Notes: generated from the letters alone by a model not told the origin. 64,000 bases of DNA from Streptomyces pyxinae (GCF_024756275.1 NZ_JANUGQ010000008.1:1-64000), one strand, 5' to 3'. Shown: positions 24,111 to 32,132, counted from the first letter of the stretch. Made by a program: numbers and translations.

Positions 24111-24246
24111 GGGCTCTCATCCTCGGAGTGGTGCGCTCCCCTCCCCGGAGTCGTGCGGGCGGTGCGGGTGGCGCGGGTGATGCGCTGTCGTTGCGCGCTG
24201 TGTCCGGCAGTGTCGCGGGACACGCGCCGCAGCGTCGCAGGACGCG

Positions 24247-24284
24247 GTTTCCCGTCCGTTGCCCGGGTGTGAACCCCGTGTTAC
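24247..24284 (-). promoter_or_regulatory. GlnR-binding box upstream of glnII
   Basis: Reading the minus strand, four pentamers GTAAC, TTCAC, GCAAC and GAAAC are separated by exactly 6 bases each. This is the gTnAc-n6-GaAAc-n6-GtnAC-n6-GAAAc arrangement known for Streptomyces GlnR; the second pentamer is the weakest. Confidence 0.75.
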
Positions 24285-24362
24285 CCCACCGGCCCCGGGC
24301 GTCCCCCGGACGCCCCCACCCCTCTCCGGCGGCCTGATCGTACGACAGGCAGACTGGCGGGC

Positions 24363-25259
24363 ATGAGCAAGCCACGCATCGGACTCCTCGGCACCGGCCC
24401 CTGGGCCGGCCGCACCCACGCCCCGGCCCTCGCCGCGCACCCCGGCGTCACCTTCAGCGGCGTCTGGGGCAGGCGCCCGGAGGCCGCCGCCGAGCTGGCC
24501 GCGGCCCACTCCACCCGGGCGTACGAGGACGTGGACGCGCTCTTCGCCGCCAGCGACGCGGTGGCCCTGGCCCTGCCGCCGGACGTCCAGGCCCCGCTGG
24601 CCGCCCGGGCCGCCGCGGCCGGCTGCCATCTGCTCCTCGACAAGCCGGTCGCCACCACCGTGGCCGGCGCCCGCGAGGTGGCCGGGGCGGCCGCCGGGGC
24701 GGGGGTGTCCTCCGTCGTCTTCTGCACCCTGCGGTTCGCCGCCGGCACCGCGCCCTGGGTGGCCGAACAGGCCGAGCGGGGCGGCTGGTTCCTGGCCCGG
24801 GCGCACTGGCTGGGCTCACTGTTCGCGGACGGGTCGACGAGCGCGTACGCCGCCTCGCCCTGGCGGCGCCAGAAGGGCGGCCTCTGGGACGTGGGCCCGC
24901 ACCTTCTCTCGGTGCTGCTGCCGGTGCTGGGCGAGGTGACCGGGGTGGACGCGGTGGCCGGCCCCGGCGACACCACTCATCTGCTGCTCCGCCACGCGTC
25001 GGGTGCGGGCGCCACGGTCACCCTCAGCCTGAGCGCCCCGCCGGAGGCGGCCCACGCGGGCCTCGAACTCTTCGGCGAGCGGGGCCGGGCGGTCATGCCC
25101 TCCTGGGCCGACGCCGTCGCCTCCTTCGGCGCGGCCGTCGACGCCCTGCTCACCGCCGTACGCACCGGCGAGCCCCACCCCTGCGACGTCCGCTTCGGCC
25201 TGCGGCTCACCGAGATCCTGGCCACCGCCGAATCCCGCCTCGCTCCCGCCGCCCCCTGA
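24363..25259 (+). CDS. Gfo/Idh/MocA-family oxidoreductase
   Basis: 298 aa. The N-terminal NAD(P) fold has GLLGTGPWAGRTHAPAL and the conserved DKP (LLLDKPVATT) at about residue 98. The C-terminal half has WDVGPHLLSVLLPVLGEV, which matches the substrate-binding region of the family (GPHxxD-like, with the His kept). Substrate unknown. The start is supported by CAGACT at 24350-24355, 7 bases before the ATG (leaderless). It is divergent from glnII across the GlnR-box region, so GlnR could influence it too. Confidence 0.88.
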   Translation: MSKPRIGLLGTGPWAGRTHAPALAAHPGVTFSGVWGRRPEAAAELAAAHSTRAYEDVDALFAASDAVALALPPDVQAPLAARAAAAGCHLLLDKPVATTVAGAREVAGAAAGAGVSSVVFCTLRFAAGTAPWVAEQAERGGWFLARAHWLGSLFADGSTSAYAASPWRRQKGGLWDVGPHLLSVLLPVLGEVTGVDAVAGPGDTTHLLLRHASGAGATVTLSLSAPPEAAHAGLELFGERGRAVMPSWADAVASFGAAVDALLTAVRTGEPHPCDVRFGLRLTEILATAESRLAPAAP

Positions 25260-25286
25260 AGCCGCCCCGCCCGGCGCCGCCCCGGC

Positions 25287-25649
25287 TCAGGAACGCCCCA
25301 GCGCCTCCCGTACCGCCTCGTCGGTGCGGGCGACCAGCGCCGTGCCGTCGTCGGCCGTGATGACGGGGCGCTGGATCAGCTTCGGGTGGGCGGCGAGCGC
25401 CGCGATCCAGCGCTCCCGGGCCTCCGCCGTACGCGGCCATTCCTTCAGGCCCAGCTCCTTGGCGGCGGCCTCCTGGGTGCGGGTGAGCTCCCACGGTTCG
25501 AGCCCCAGCCGGGCCAGTACGTCCCGGAGCTCGTCCGCCGTCGGTACGTCCTCCAGATAGCGCCGCACGGTGTAGTCGGCGCCCTCCTCCTCCAGCAGCC
25601 GGAGGGCGCCACGGCACTTGGAACACGCGGGATTGATCCAGATCTCCAT
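25287..25649 (-). CDS. ArsC/Spx-like thioredoxin-fold reductase
   Basis: 120 aa. The N-terminal INPACSKCRGAL holds the active-site Cys pair (CxxC form), followed by RYLEDVPTADELRDVLARLG and IQRPVITADDGTAL, matching ArsC-family proteins that use glutaredoxin-type chemistry. It may reduce arsenate or act as a general oxidoreductase. A nearby ArsB/SLC13-like transporter gene (26218) would fit arsenic handling, but the two are on opposite strands. TACCGT lies 6 bases before the ATG, so the transcript is probably leaderless. Confidence 0.88.
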   Translation of the reverse strand: MEIWINPACSKCRGALRLLEEEGADYTVRRYLEDVPTADELRDVLARLGLEPWELTRTQEAAAKELGLKEWPRTAEARERWIAALAAHPKLIQRPVITADDGTALVARTDEAVREALGRS

Positions 25650-25706
25650 GCCGTCACGGTACCCCCGCATACCGTCTGGCCAGGGACGATTGTCAGTGGT
25701 GGGCCG

Positions 25707-25712
25707 TAAAAT
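25707..25712 (+). promoter_or_regulatory. Consensus-like -10 (TAAAAT)
   Basis: TAAAAT is unusually AT-rich for this DNA and lies 58 bases before the ATG at 25771. No clear -35 at 16-18 bp is seen. Confidence 0.5.
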
Positions 25713-25770
25713 GGAGGCAGTTGAGGGGGCCCGGGGGAGGGCTCCCGCACCATTGACCAGGAGGTCGCCG

Positions 25771-26046
25771 ATGGCCGTCGCCGCGCTCACGACCCTGTCC
25801 CTCCAACCCTGGGAACCCGTCCGCAAGGAGCCCCTGCCGCCCGGCCGTCCGCGCGAGTGGTACGTCTCCCACAACCGCCGCCTCAAGGCCATGCGGCTGG
25901 CCATCGCCCTGCTGGACGCGGGTGTCCATCACCCCTCCCGGGCCGGTGACGAGACCATCCGCCAGGTGGCCGCCCAGATCGGGATACGCCGCCCCTCCGA
26001 CACCACCTGCCGCATGGTCCGCGGCCTGATCCGCTACGGCCGCTGA
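25771..26046 (+). CDS. Conserved-looking small basic protein (91 aa), unknown function
   Basis: AGGAGGT lies 6 bases before the ATG, one of the best ribosome sites in the window. The product has PLPPGRPREWYVSHNRRLKAM, a helix LAIALLDAGVHHP, and a C-terminal ETIRQVAAQIGIRRPSDTTC helix-turn-helix-like stretch. Its small size and basic charge would suit a nucleic-acid-binding protein; this is inference only. Confidence 0.75.
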   Translation: MAVAALTTLSLQPWEPVRKEPLPPGRPREWYVSHNRRLKAMRLAIALLDAGVHHPSRAGDETIRQVAAQIGIRRPSDTTCRMVRGLIRYGR

Positions 26047-26217
26047 CCCCGTCCACCCCTGTTCCGCGCCCCCCGGTCCGTGTCCGGCCCGCCACCCGGC
26101 GGCCGGGCACGGACGGGCCCCGGGCGCGCGGCCCCTTCGCCACGTGCGCGGCCGGGCACACGAGCGGGGAGCACCCCCTGCGAGGTGCGCGGACGGTCCC
26201 GGGGCATGATCCCCGGC

Positions 26218-27483
26218 ATGACCGCCGAGATCCTCTCCGTCCTGGCCCTGCTCGTGGTGCTGGTGTGCGCCGTGGTCCGGCCCCGGGGACTGCCCGAGGC
26301 GGTCTTCGCCGTGCCCGCCGCCACCCTGGTCGTCGTGGCCGGGGCCGTCGAACCCGGCCACGCGCTGGCGGAGGCGGAGCGGCTCGGCCCCGTCGTCGGC
26401 TTCCTGGCGGCCGTCCTGGTGCTGGCGAAACTCTGCGACGACGAGGGCCTCTTCCGGGCCTGCGGCGCCCGTACGGCCCGCTGGGCGGCGGGCCGGCCGC
26501 GCCGGCTGCTGGCGGGCGTCTTCCTGCTGGCCTCGGCCATCACCGCCGCGCTCAGCCTGGACGCGACCGTGGTCCTGCTGACCCCGGTGGTCTTCGCGAC
26601 CGTCGCCCGGATGGGGGTCCGCCCGGCGCCCCACGTCTACGCCTGCGCCCACCTCTCCAACACGGCCTCCCTCCTCCTTCCGGTCTCCAATCTGACCAAC
26701 CTGCTCGCCTTCACCGCCGCCGGGATCGGCTTCCTGCACTTCGCCGGCCTGATGGTGCTGCCCTGGCTGGTGGCGATCGCCGTGGAGTACGCCGTCTTCC
26801 GCCGCTTCTTCGCCGCCGACCTCGACACCCCGCCCGGCGCGGCCCCGGAGCCACCGGCCCCGGCCCCCTCCCCGGGCGAGCCCTTCCCCCTCTTCCCCCT
26901 GATCACCGTCGCCGCCACCCTGGCCGGCTTCGCCGTCGCCTCCGCGCTCGGCGTCGAACCCGCCTGGGTCGCCGCCGCCGGGGCCGCCGTCCTCGCCGTA
27001 CGCGCCCTCGGCCGGGGACACACCACCCCGGTCGCCCTGGTGCGCTCCGCCGCCGTACCGTTCCTGGCCTTCGTCGTCGCGCTCGGCATCATCGTCCGGG
27101 CCGTCGTCGACCACGGCCTCGGTACGGCGCTGGCGCACGTCCTCCCCGCCGGCACCTCACTGCCCGCCCTGCTCGGCACGGCCGCCGTCGCCGCCGTCCT
27201 GGCCAACCTGATCAACAACCTGCCCGCCGTCCTGGCCCTGCTCCCGCTGGCCGCCCCCTCCGGCCCGGGCGCTCTGCTCGCCGTGCTCCTCGGCGTCAAT
27301 CTCGGCCCCAACCTCACCTACACCGGCTCGCTGGCCACCCTCCTCTGGCGCCGGGTCGCCCACCGCCACGACCACACCGTCGACCTGGCCCGCTTCACCC
27401 GCCTCGGCCTCGCCACCACCCCGGCCGCCCTGCTCCTCTCCGTCCTCGCCCTCTGGTCCACCCTCACCCTCATCGGCCCCTGA
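26218..27483 (+). CDS. ArsB/SLC13-type ion transporter
   Basis: 421 aa with about ten hydrophobic helices. SLDATVVLLTPVVFATVARM near residue 105 and NLINNLPAVLALLPLA near the C-terminus are the paired DAT/TP and NN-P signatures of the ArsB/NhaD/SLC13 fold, and LPVSNLTNLLAF is the first-half counterpart. Arsenite export is possible given the ArsC-like neighbour, but other anions cannot be excluded. The ATG at 26218 is chosen because CATGAT stands 7 bases before it (leaderless); an ATG at 26206 would add four residues. Confidence 0.85.
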   Translation: MTAEILSVLALLVVLVCAVVRPRGLPEAVFAVPAATLVVVAGAVEPGHALAEAERLGPVVGFLAAVLVLAKLCDDEGLFRACGARTARWAAGRPRRLLAGVFLLASAITAALSLDATVVLLTPVVFATVARMGVRPAPHVYACAHLSNTASLLLPVSNLTNLLAFTAAGIGFLHFAGLMVLPWLVAIAVEYAVFRRFFAADLDTPPGAAPEPPAPAPSPGEPFPLFPLITVAATLAGFAVASALGVEPAWVAAAGAAVLAVRALGRGHTTPVALVRSAAVPFLAFVVALGIIVRAVVDHGLGTALAHVLPAGTSLPALLGTAAVAAVLANLINNLPAVLALLPLAAPSGPGALLAVLLGVNLGPNLTYTGSLATLLWRRVAHRHDHTVDLARFTRLGLATTPAALLLSVLALWSTLTLIGP

Positions 27484-27635
27484 TCCCTTCGCACCGCCGA
27501 TCCGGAGGCAGGGACCCACACCAGGCGGGAATGAAAAACCAGTCCAGACATCCACGACTGGCCCTTTGCCGCACCCCAATACCGGGTCCAGGCTCTCCCC
27601 ACTCAAAGATTGGCATTCCCTAGGGGGGAGCCCAC

Positions 27636-27812
27636 ATGCCACTCAGCACCCTCACCGACCGCACGGAGCGAGAGATCCAGCGCCACCGCGAAGAACGCCT
27701 CGCGGACCCACTGCCCGTAGGCGCCTGGATCCGGGCGCTGCTCGCCACCCTCGGCCGCCGCCCGCGCGGCCGGCCGACCCGCGGCAGTCGTCACCCCGGG
27801 AGGCCCGGGTGA
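27636..27812 (+). CDS. Small protein (58 aa) coupled to a universal stress protein gene
   Basis: A GGGGGGAG ribosome site lies about 7 bases before the ATG. The product begins LSTLTDRTEREIQRHREERL, a charged amphipathic helix, followed by VGAWIRALLATLG and a basic tail. The stop overlaps the next start (GTGA), indicating translational coupling. No family known. The 150-base gap upstream has a lower-GC stretch with CCAGTC...GACTGG (27539-27561), an inverted repeat that could be a regulator site or weak terminator. Confidence 0.65.
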   Translation: MPLSTLTDRTEREIQRHREERLADPLPVGAWIRALLATLGRRPRGRPTRGSRHPGRPG

Positions 27813-28348
27813 CCGCCCCACCACCGGAACGCGGCCGGGTCGTGGTCGGCGTCAGCAGCTCGCTGGCCGGCCTCGCGGCGCTCCGGCGCGGCGCCCTGGA
27901 GGCCCGCCGGGACGGCCGGACCCTGGAGGCCGTACTGGCCTGGGAGCCCCCGGAGGGCGGGGCCCTCTACGTGAAGCGGCCCGATTCCGAGTGGGCCGCC
28001 CACTGGGCCCGGGAGGCCCGGCAACGGTTGCTCGGTGCCTTCGACGAGGCGCTCGGCGGCCTCCCCACGGACCTCCACCTCGTCTGCCGGGTGATCAGAA
28101 ACGCCCCCGGCCCCGCCCTCTGCGCGGTCGCCCACCGCCCCGACGACCTGCTGGTTCTCGGGGCCGCCCCACCCGCCGGCCGCCTCCGTGCCCGCCTCCA
28201 CCGCCGCCCCGTCGCCCGCTACGTCCTCGCCCACGCCGGCTGCCCCGTCCTCACCGTCCCCGGCCCCCGTCTCCTCCCCGGCGAAGCCCGCCTCCTCCGC
28301 CGCACCACCCCGCCCACCGACCCCGACCGGCACGAGACGGCGGCCTGA
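27809..28348 (+). CDS. Universal stress protein (UspA) family
   Basis: 179 aa. VVVGVSSSLAGLAALRRGALEA at the start and LLVLGAAPPAGRLRARL with HAGCPVLTVP at the end match the UspA nucleotide-binding fold (the G-2x-G-9x-G(S/T) loop is modified to GAAPPAG...). Its GTG start lies within the stop of the 58-aa gene. Part of its 3' end is repeated after the toxin gene (see repeats). Usp proteins help survival under stress; its specific role is unknown. Confidence 0.82.
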   Translation: MTAPPPERGRVVVGVSSSLAGLAALRRGALEARRDGRTLEAVLAWEPPEGGALYVKRPDSEWAAHWAREARQRLLGAFDEALGGLPTDLHLVCRVIRNAPGPALCAVAHRPDDLLVLGAAPPAGRLRARLHRRPVARYVLAHAGCPVLTVPGPRLLPGEARLLRRTTPPTDPDRHETAA

Positions 28349-28364
28349 AGCGGCCCGAGCGGGG
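28333..28364 (+). repeat. Direct repeat, copy 1: 3' end of the usp gene
   Basis: CGAGACGGCGGCCTG, 8 variable bases, then CGAGCGGGG. The second copy is at 29087-29118; 27 of 32 bases agree. The pair brackets the toxin-antitoxin operon. Confidence 0.6.
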
Positions 28365-28413
28365 GCATGGCCCGCACCGGAATGCGCCGAGATGGTGATG
28401 CGGAACTTCCGGC

Positions 28414-28451
28414 TTGTAGTGCTGCATTCTATGCTGCATACTGTGCAGCAT
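28414..28451 (+). promoter_or_regulatory. Promoter and palindromic operator of the toxin-antitoxin operon
   Basis: TTGTAG (28414-28419) and CATACT (28437-28442) are spaced 17 bp, and the -10 lies 7 bases before the ATG. The palindrome ATGCTGCA-tactg-TGCAGCAT (28431-28451) covers the -10 and the first two bases of the start codon, and a further half-site GCTGCAT lies at 28421-28427. This suits autorepression by the antitoxin complex. Confidence 0.65.
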
Positions 28452-28764
28452 GACAGCTGTGACTCGGAAGAGCGTCTCGTTGGACGACCTGGTCAGGGAG
28501 ACCGTGGACCGCGTGCGAGAGCCGGGTTCTCCCGAGAACCTGGCGCTCGGGCAGGTGACGGGCACCCAGGTGGACGCCGGTGCCTCGGAGGCCGAGGTGC
28601 TCCGTGTGCTCCTGAACGCCGGCCGCCTGGCTATACAGGAGAAGGTCATGGAAAACGGCTACGCCGCGCTCGCGGCATCCCACGATGAGGAAGACCGCGC
28701 TCACGAGGCGGCCATGCGCTCTCGTGGCACCCGTCGCCGGAGCCGCGTAGGGACGGGTGAATGA
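28450..28764 (+). CDS. Antitoxin of a type II toxin-antitoxin pair
   Basis: 104 aa, charged. TRKSVSLDDLVRETVDRVR at the N-terminus could form the DNA-binding part. A long helix follows, then an Arg-rich C-terminus (MRSRGTRRRSRVG) that may wrap the toxin. It overlaps the toxin gene by 4 bases (ATGA). The rare codon ATA occurs in AIQEK, unlike the core genes around. Family identity is inferred from the partner and operator. Confidence 0.8.
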   Translation: MTAVTRKSVSLDDLVRETVDRVREPGSPENLALGQVTGTQVDAGASEAEVLRVLLNAGRLAIQEKVMENGYAALAASHDEEDRAHEAAMRSRGTRRRSRVGTGE

Positions 28765-29078
28765 CTGACATCGTTCCGGTCCGGGGGCGGGTCTACCGAG
28801 CGGACCTGGGCTCGGGGCTCAAGCCCTGGCTCGTCGTCTCCAACAACGCGCGCAACCGTGCTCTCCACGACGTACTCGTCGTCCGCGTCACCACGTCCCC
28901 GAAGCCGTCGCTCGCCAGCATCGTCGAGCTAGGACCGGACGACCCGCTGGTCGGACGGATCCTCTGTGACGATCTGGGGCCCCTGTACCGGGACGAGATC
29001 AAGGCTGATCTGGGTGCCCTCTCGGCGCCCACGATGATGCGGGTGGCCTCGGCCCTTCGTCACGTCCTCGCCTTGTAG
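28761..29078 (+). CDS. MazF/PemK-like endoribonuclease toxin
   Basis: 105 aa. VRGRVYRADLGSGLKPWLVV opens the protein like MazF (RG-VY-ADL ... KPRPVLVVS), then NNARNRALHDVLVVRVTTS and the IKADLGALSAPTMMRVASAL C-terminal helix. MazF toxins cleave single-stranded RNA at short motifs and are held by the antitoxin. The gene contains the rare codon CTA (VELGPD), a sign of transfer. The 4-base overlap with the antitoxin secures stoichiometry. Confidence 0.88.
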   Translation: MTDIVPVRGRVYRADLGSGLKPWLVVSNNARNRALHDVLVVRVTTSPKPSLASIVELGPDDPLVGRILCDDLGPLYRDEIKADLGALSAPTMMRVASALRHVLAL

Positions 29079-29086
29079 GGCCCACG

Positions 29087-29118
29087 CGAGACGGCGGCCT
29101 GGGACAGCGCGAGCGGGG
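29087..29118 (+). repeat. Direct repeat, copy 2, after the toxin gene
   Basis: Matches 28333-28364 at 27 of 32 bases. In this copy the usp stop codon TGA has become TGG. It begins 8 bases after the toxin stop. Confidence 0.6.
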
Positions 29119-29400
29119 TTCGGTCCGGCATGACAGAGGCCGCCGACCGCGCCTCCCGATGCGGAAGGACACGGCCGGCGGCGGGGACGGCTCGGGCCGA
29201 CGGAGATCCGCCTGGGCCCGGGGCGGTCCTAGAGGTCGAAGTGCAGCTACAGGAACGCTCTGACCTGCGTAGTCCGACCCCTAATGGCCCATGGGTGCAC
29301 GTCGGGTGCACACTGCTGATGGGCTGTATGGTCTTCTGCCGCCCGTTGGATGCGCGGCAGCATCTGCCTGGGTGTCAGTGCCCCGTGCGACAGTCACCTC

Positions 29401-30201
29401 ATGGATGAGGAGCGGTCTGCCGGCGAGGCCGGTTTGGAGAAGACCTTTCAGCAGATGAAGCGCTTCGCGCCCGACGGTGACTACTACGCGCTTACGCTCG
29501 GGGTTAACCGTCGAGGGCGACCTTTCTGGAGCGCGCAGACGCACTGGGTGGGGCAGTCGGAACGACATCCTGGCTGGGAGATTCGTGCCGCTAGCTTGAT
29601 GGATCCGACAGGTATGACGCGCGCATGGACCGAGCTGGGGCAGGGCTGGGTAGCGGTGCATGACGACACCAGCTTGGCCATGTACCTGAGGATCGGTGGA
29701 AATGCACTCGTCGAGAAGGGGCTGGCCGACGTGCGCCTTCCCGAAGTTGTGGGGCCCAGCGAGTGCATGCACGACGGCGCGATAGAGGTTGGCGGGTTCG
29801 GTTTCTTCGGGACGGGCCATCTGCCCGACGAATCTGTGACTCGCCGGGCACCTACCCGAAAACTCCGGATGCAGGTACTCAAGCGGGACAGCTACCGCTG
29901 TGTTGTGTGTGGCCGCAAGGCGACTGACCACACTGATCTAGAGATCCACGTGCACCATCTCGTCCCGTGGCGTATGCACGGCCCCACGGCAGAGGAAAAC
30001 TTGGTCACGCTCTGCGGCACGTGCCACAAGGGCTTGGATCCCGATTTCGAGCCGTCTCTGCGTGAACTCGCGGGGCTACCTGGTAAGTCGGAGCCTCTGG
30101 ACATGGACAACTCTGAGTTCAATGCAGAGGTGGACCGCTACCGCGAGTTCGTAGCGCGCGCTATTTCGGAAGTGCCGCCGCCCACAACCGAAAGCCGGTA
30201 G
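29401..30201 (+). CDS. HNH endonuclease domain protein with unknown N-terminal domain
   Basis: 266 aa. The C-terminal HNH nuclease has CVVCGRKA, LEIHVHHLVPWRMHGPTAEE and LVTLCGTCHKG: two CxxC pairs for structural zinc and the HH/N catalytic residues. The N-terminal ~160 residues (YYALTLGVNRRGRPFWSA, WVAVHDDTSLAMYLRIGG) match nothing I know and could recognise DNA or another partner. CTA and ATA codons and lower GC mark it as acquired. GACAGT lies 6 bases before the ATG (leaderless), favouring 29401 over an earlier ATG at 29350. Role could be restriction-like defence or part of the element. Confidence 0.82.
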   Translation: MDEERSAGEAGLEKTFQQMKRFAPDGDYYALTLGVNRRGRPFWSAQTHWVGQSERHPGWEIRAASLMDPTGMTRAWTELGQGWVAVHDDTSLAMYLRIGGNALVEKGLADVRLPEVVGPSECMHDGAIEVGGFGFFGTGHLPDESVTRRAPTRKLRMQVLKRDSYRCVVCGRKATDHTDLEIHVHHLVPWRMHGPTAEENLVTLCGTCHKGLDPDFEPSLRELAGLPGKSEPLDMDNSEFNAEVDRYREFVARAISEVPPPTTESR

Positions 30202-30222
30202 GCGGCACGCACTTTCAGGCTG

Positions 30223-30342
30223 TCACCGGTAGCGCCGGCCGATCGCCTTGCGGGCCTTCTCGACCGCGCCCGTCACACGGTGGACGTACCGGCGAAGGGC
30301 GAACGCCTGATCTTCGTGCCCGAGGAGGCCGGCGAGGGTGTG
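30223..30342 (-). pseudogene. C-terminal remnant of a tyrosine recombinase (integrase)
   Basis: The minus strand reads HTLAGLLGHEDQAFALRR, then YVHRVTGAVEKARKAIGRRYR and stop. LGH followed nine residues later by the Tyr (LGH-x9-Y-VH) is the box II/active-site pattern of phage-type integrases from actinomycetes. Upstream the frame runs into the hairpin at 30343-30380 and a TGA, so the first ~90% of the gene is missing. Confidence 0.5.
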
Positions 30343-30380
30343 AGTGAGGCCACCACCCCGACGGGAGTGGTGGCCTCACT
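30343..30380. terminator. Perfect hairpin between HNH gene and glnA
   Basis: 14-bp perfect stem (AGTGAGGCCACCAC with GTGGTGGCCTCACT) and a 10-base loop. It could stop transcripts from both convergent genes. Confidence 0.75.
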
Positions 30381-30529
30381 GTTGCTGACGCTACGTCAGA
30401 GGATCAGCGGTGCGCACGCGGTGCGCAAGAGGGCGGAAAGCAAGCGGGAACAGCGAGTACTGCTGGGCAGCGTTTCCGCAGGTCAACGCTTGTTTCCAGG
30501 AACCCTCCCAGGTCGCCCGGACCTGATCT

Positions 30530-31939
30530 TTAGAGGTCGAAATACAGCTCGAACTCGTGGGGGTGGGGGCGGAGCTGGATGGGGGCGATCTCGTTGGTGC
30601 GCTTGTAGTCGATCCAGGTCTCGATCAGGTCGGGCGTGAAGACGCCGCCGGCCTGGAGGTACTCGTTGTCCGCCTCCAGGGCGTCGAGGACGGCCGGGAG
30701 GGAGGTCGGGACCTGGGCGACGTTGGCGTGCTCCTCGGGGGCCAGCTCGTAGAGGTCCTTGTCGATCGGCTCGGCCGGCTCGATCTTGTTCTTGATGCCG
30801 TCCAGGCCGGCCAGGAGCAGGGCGGAGAAGGCCAGGTACGGGTTGGAGGACGGGTCCGGGGCGCGGAACTCGACGCGCTTGGCCTTCGGGTTGGAGCCGG
30901 TGATCGGGATGCGCATCGCGGCGGAGCGGTTGCGCTGCGAGTAGACCAGGTTCACCGGGGCCTCGAAGCCGGGCACCAGGCGGTGGTAGGAGTTCACCGT
31001 CGGGTTGGTGAAGGCCAGCAGCGACGGGGCGTGCCGGAGGATGCCGCCGATGTAGTAGCGGGCGGTGTCGGAGAGGCCGGCGTACCCCTGCTCGTCGTAG
31101 AAGAGCGGGTCGCCGCCGGACCACAGCGACTGGTGGACGTGCATGCCCGAGCCGTTGTCGCCGAAGATCGGCTTCGGCATGAAGGTGGCGGTCTTGCCGT
31201 TGCGCCAGGCGACGTTCTTCACGATGTACTTGAAGAGCATCAGGTCGTCGGCGGCCGCGAGCAGGGTGTTGAACTTGTAGTTGATCTCGGCCTGGCCGGC
31301 GGTGCCGACCTCGTGGTGCTGGCGCTCGACCTCCAGGCCGGACCGCTCCAGCTCCAGGGAGATCTCGGCGCGCAGGTCCGCGAAGTGGTCGACCGGCGGG
31401 GCGGGGAAGTAGCCGCCCTTGTAGCGGACCTTGTACCCGCGGTTGTCCTCGACCGCGCCGGTGTTCCAGGCGCCCGCCTCGGAGTCGATGTGGTAGAAGC
31501 CCTCGTTGGCGGTGGTGGCGAAGCGCACCGAGTCGAAGACGTAGAACTCGGCCTCCGGGCCGAAGAACGCGGTGTCCGCGATGCCGGTGGAGGCGAGGTA
31601 GGCCTCGGCCTTCTTGGCGATGTTGCGCGGGTCGCGGCTGTACTGCTCGCCCGTGATCGGGTCGTGGATGAAGAAGTTGATGTTCAGCGTCTTGTCCCGG
31701 CGGAACGGGTCCACCCGGGCCGTCGACAGGTCGGGGCGGAGCGCCATGTCCGACTCGTGGATGGCCTGGAAGCCGCGGATCGACGAGCCGTCGAAGGCCA
31801 GCTCGTCGGCCGGGTCGAACGCCTTGGCCGGGATCGTGAAGTGCTGCATCACGCCCGGCAGGTCGCAGAACCGGACGTCGACGAACTTGACGTCCTCGTC
31901 CGCGATGAACTTCTTGACGTCATCGGCGTTCTGGAACAT
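30530..31939 (-). CDS. glnA: Glutamine synthetase, bacterial type I
   Basis: 469 aa dodecameric enzyme for ammonium assimilation. It has [54 protein letters not shown] and [20 protein letters not shown]. The adenylylation site is present: Y397 in [11 protein letters not shown], so activity can be shut by GlnE. The ATG at 31937-31939 has AGGAGG 8 bases upstream. A GlnR box lies 100-137 bases upstream. The stop overlaps the candidate att repeat described above. Confidence 0.98.
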   Translation of the reverse strand: MFQNADDVKKFIADEDVKFVDVRFCDLPGVMQHFTIPAKAFDPADELAFDGSSIRGFQAIHESDMALRPDLSTARVDPFRRDKTLNINFFIHDPITGEQYSRDPRNIAKKAEAYLASTGIADTAFFGPEAEFYVFDSVRFATTANEGFYHIDSEAGAWNTGAVEDNRGYKVRYKGGYFPAPPVDHFADLRAEISLELERSGLEVERQHHEVGTAGQAEINYKFNTLLAAADDLMLFKYIVKNVAWRNGKTATFMPKPIFGDNGSGMHVHQSLWSGGDPLFYDEQGYAGLSDTARYYIGGILRHAPSLLAFTNPTVNSYHRLVPGFEAPVNLVYSQRNRSAAMRIPITGSNPKAKRVEFRAPDPSSNPYLAFSALLLAGLDGIKNKIEPAEPIDKDLYELAPEEHANVAQVPTSLPAVLDALEADNEYLQAGGVFTPDLIETWIDYKRTNEIAPIQLRPHPHEFELYFDL

Positions 31940-32022
31940 CCAACTCCTCCTACTCCCACCCGGGGGAGGGGCGGGGTTGCAGCTGTGTCGTGCGGCCAGT
32001 GCGGTGGCACACGCTGGAGCCG

Positions 32023-32076
32023 ACCATAGGCACCGGCGGTTTCTCAAGCATGACCCATTTGTTTCGCCGAAGTTAA
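32023..32076 (-). promoter_or_regulatory. GlnR box and -10 element upstream of glnA
   Basis: On the minus strand TTAAC, GAAAC, GTCAT and GAAAC occupy 32076-32039 with exactly 6 bases between neighbours, an excellent match to the GlnR consensus. A TATGGT hexamer (32023-32028) 10 bases downstream could be the -10. Confidence 0.8.
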
Positions 32077-32132
32077 CCGGACGCGGTGGCCGGAAACAGC
32101 CGGAGGGGGAGTCGGGAGCCCGGGGAGTCGTG

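Larger units (their letters stand above)
29230..30549. mobile_element. Probable degenerate integrated element at the 3' end of glnA
   Basis: Bounded by TAGAGGTCGAAGTGCAGCT (29230-29248) and TAGAGGTCGAAATACAGCT (30531-30549, the glnA 3' end); 17 of 19 bases agree. Inside are an HNH nuclease gene and the C-terminus of a tyrosine recombinase beside the glnA end, as expected for an element that entered a gene 3' end. Codon use is poorer in G/C than around. 29119-29400 shows no gene I can support. Confidence 0.4.

Noticed and set aside
29130..29408. 92-codon frame before the HNH gene
   Set aside because: No ribosome site, mixed composition, and it overlaps the att-like repeat and the HNH start.
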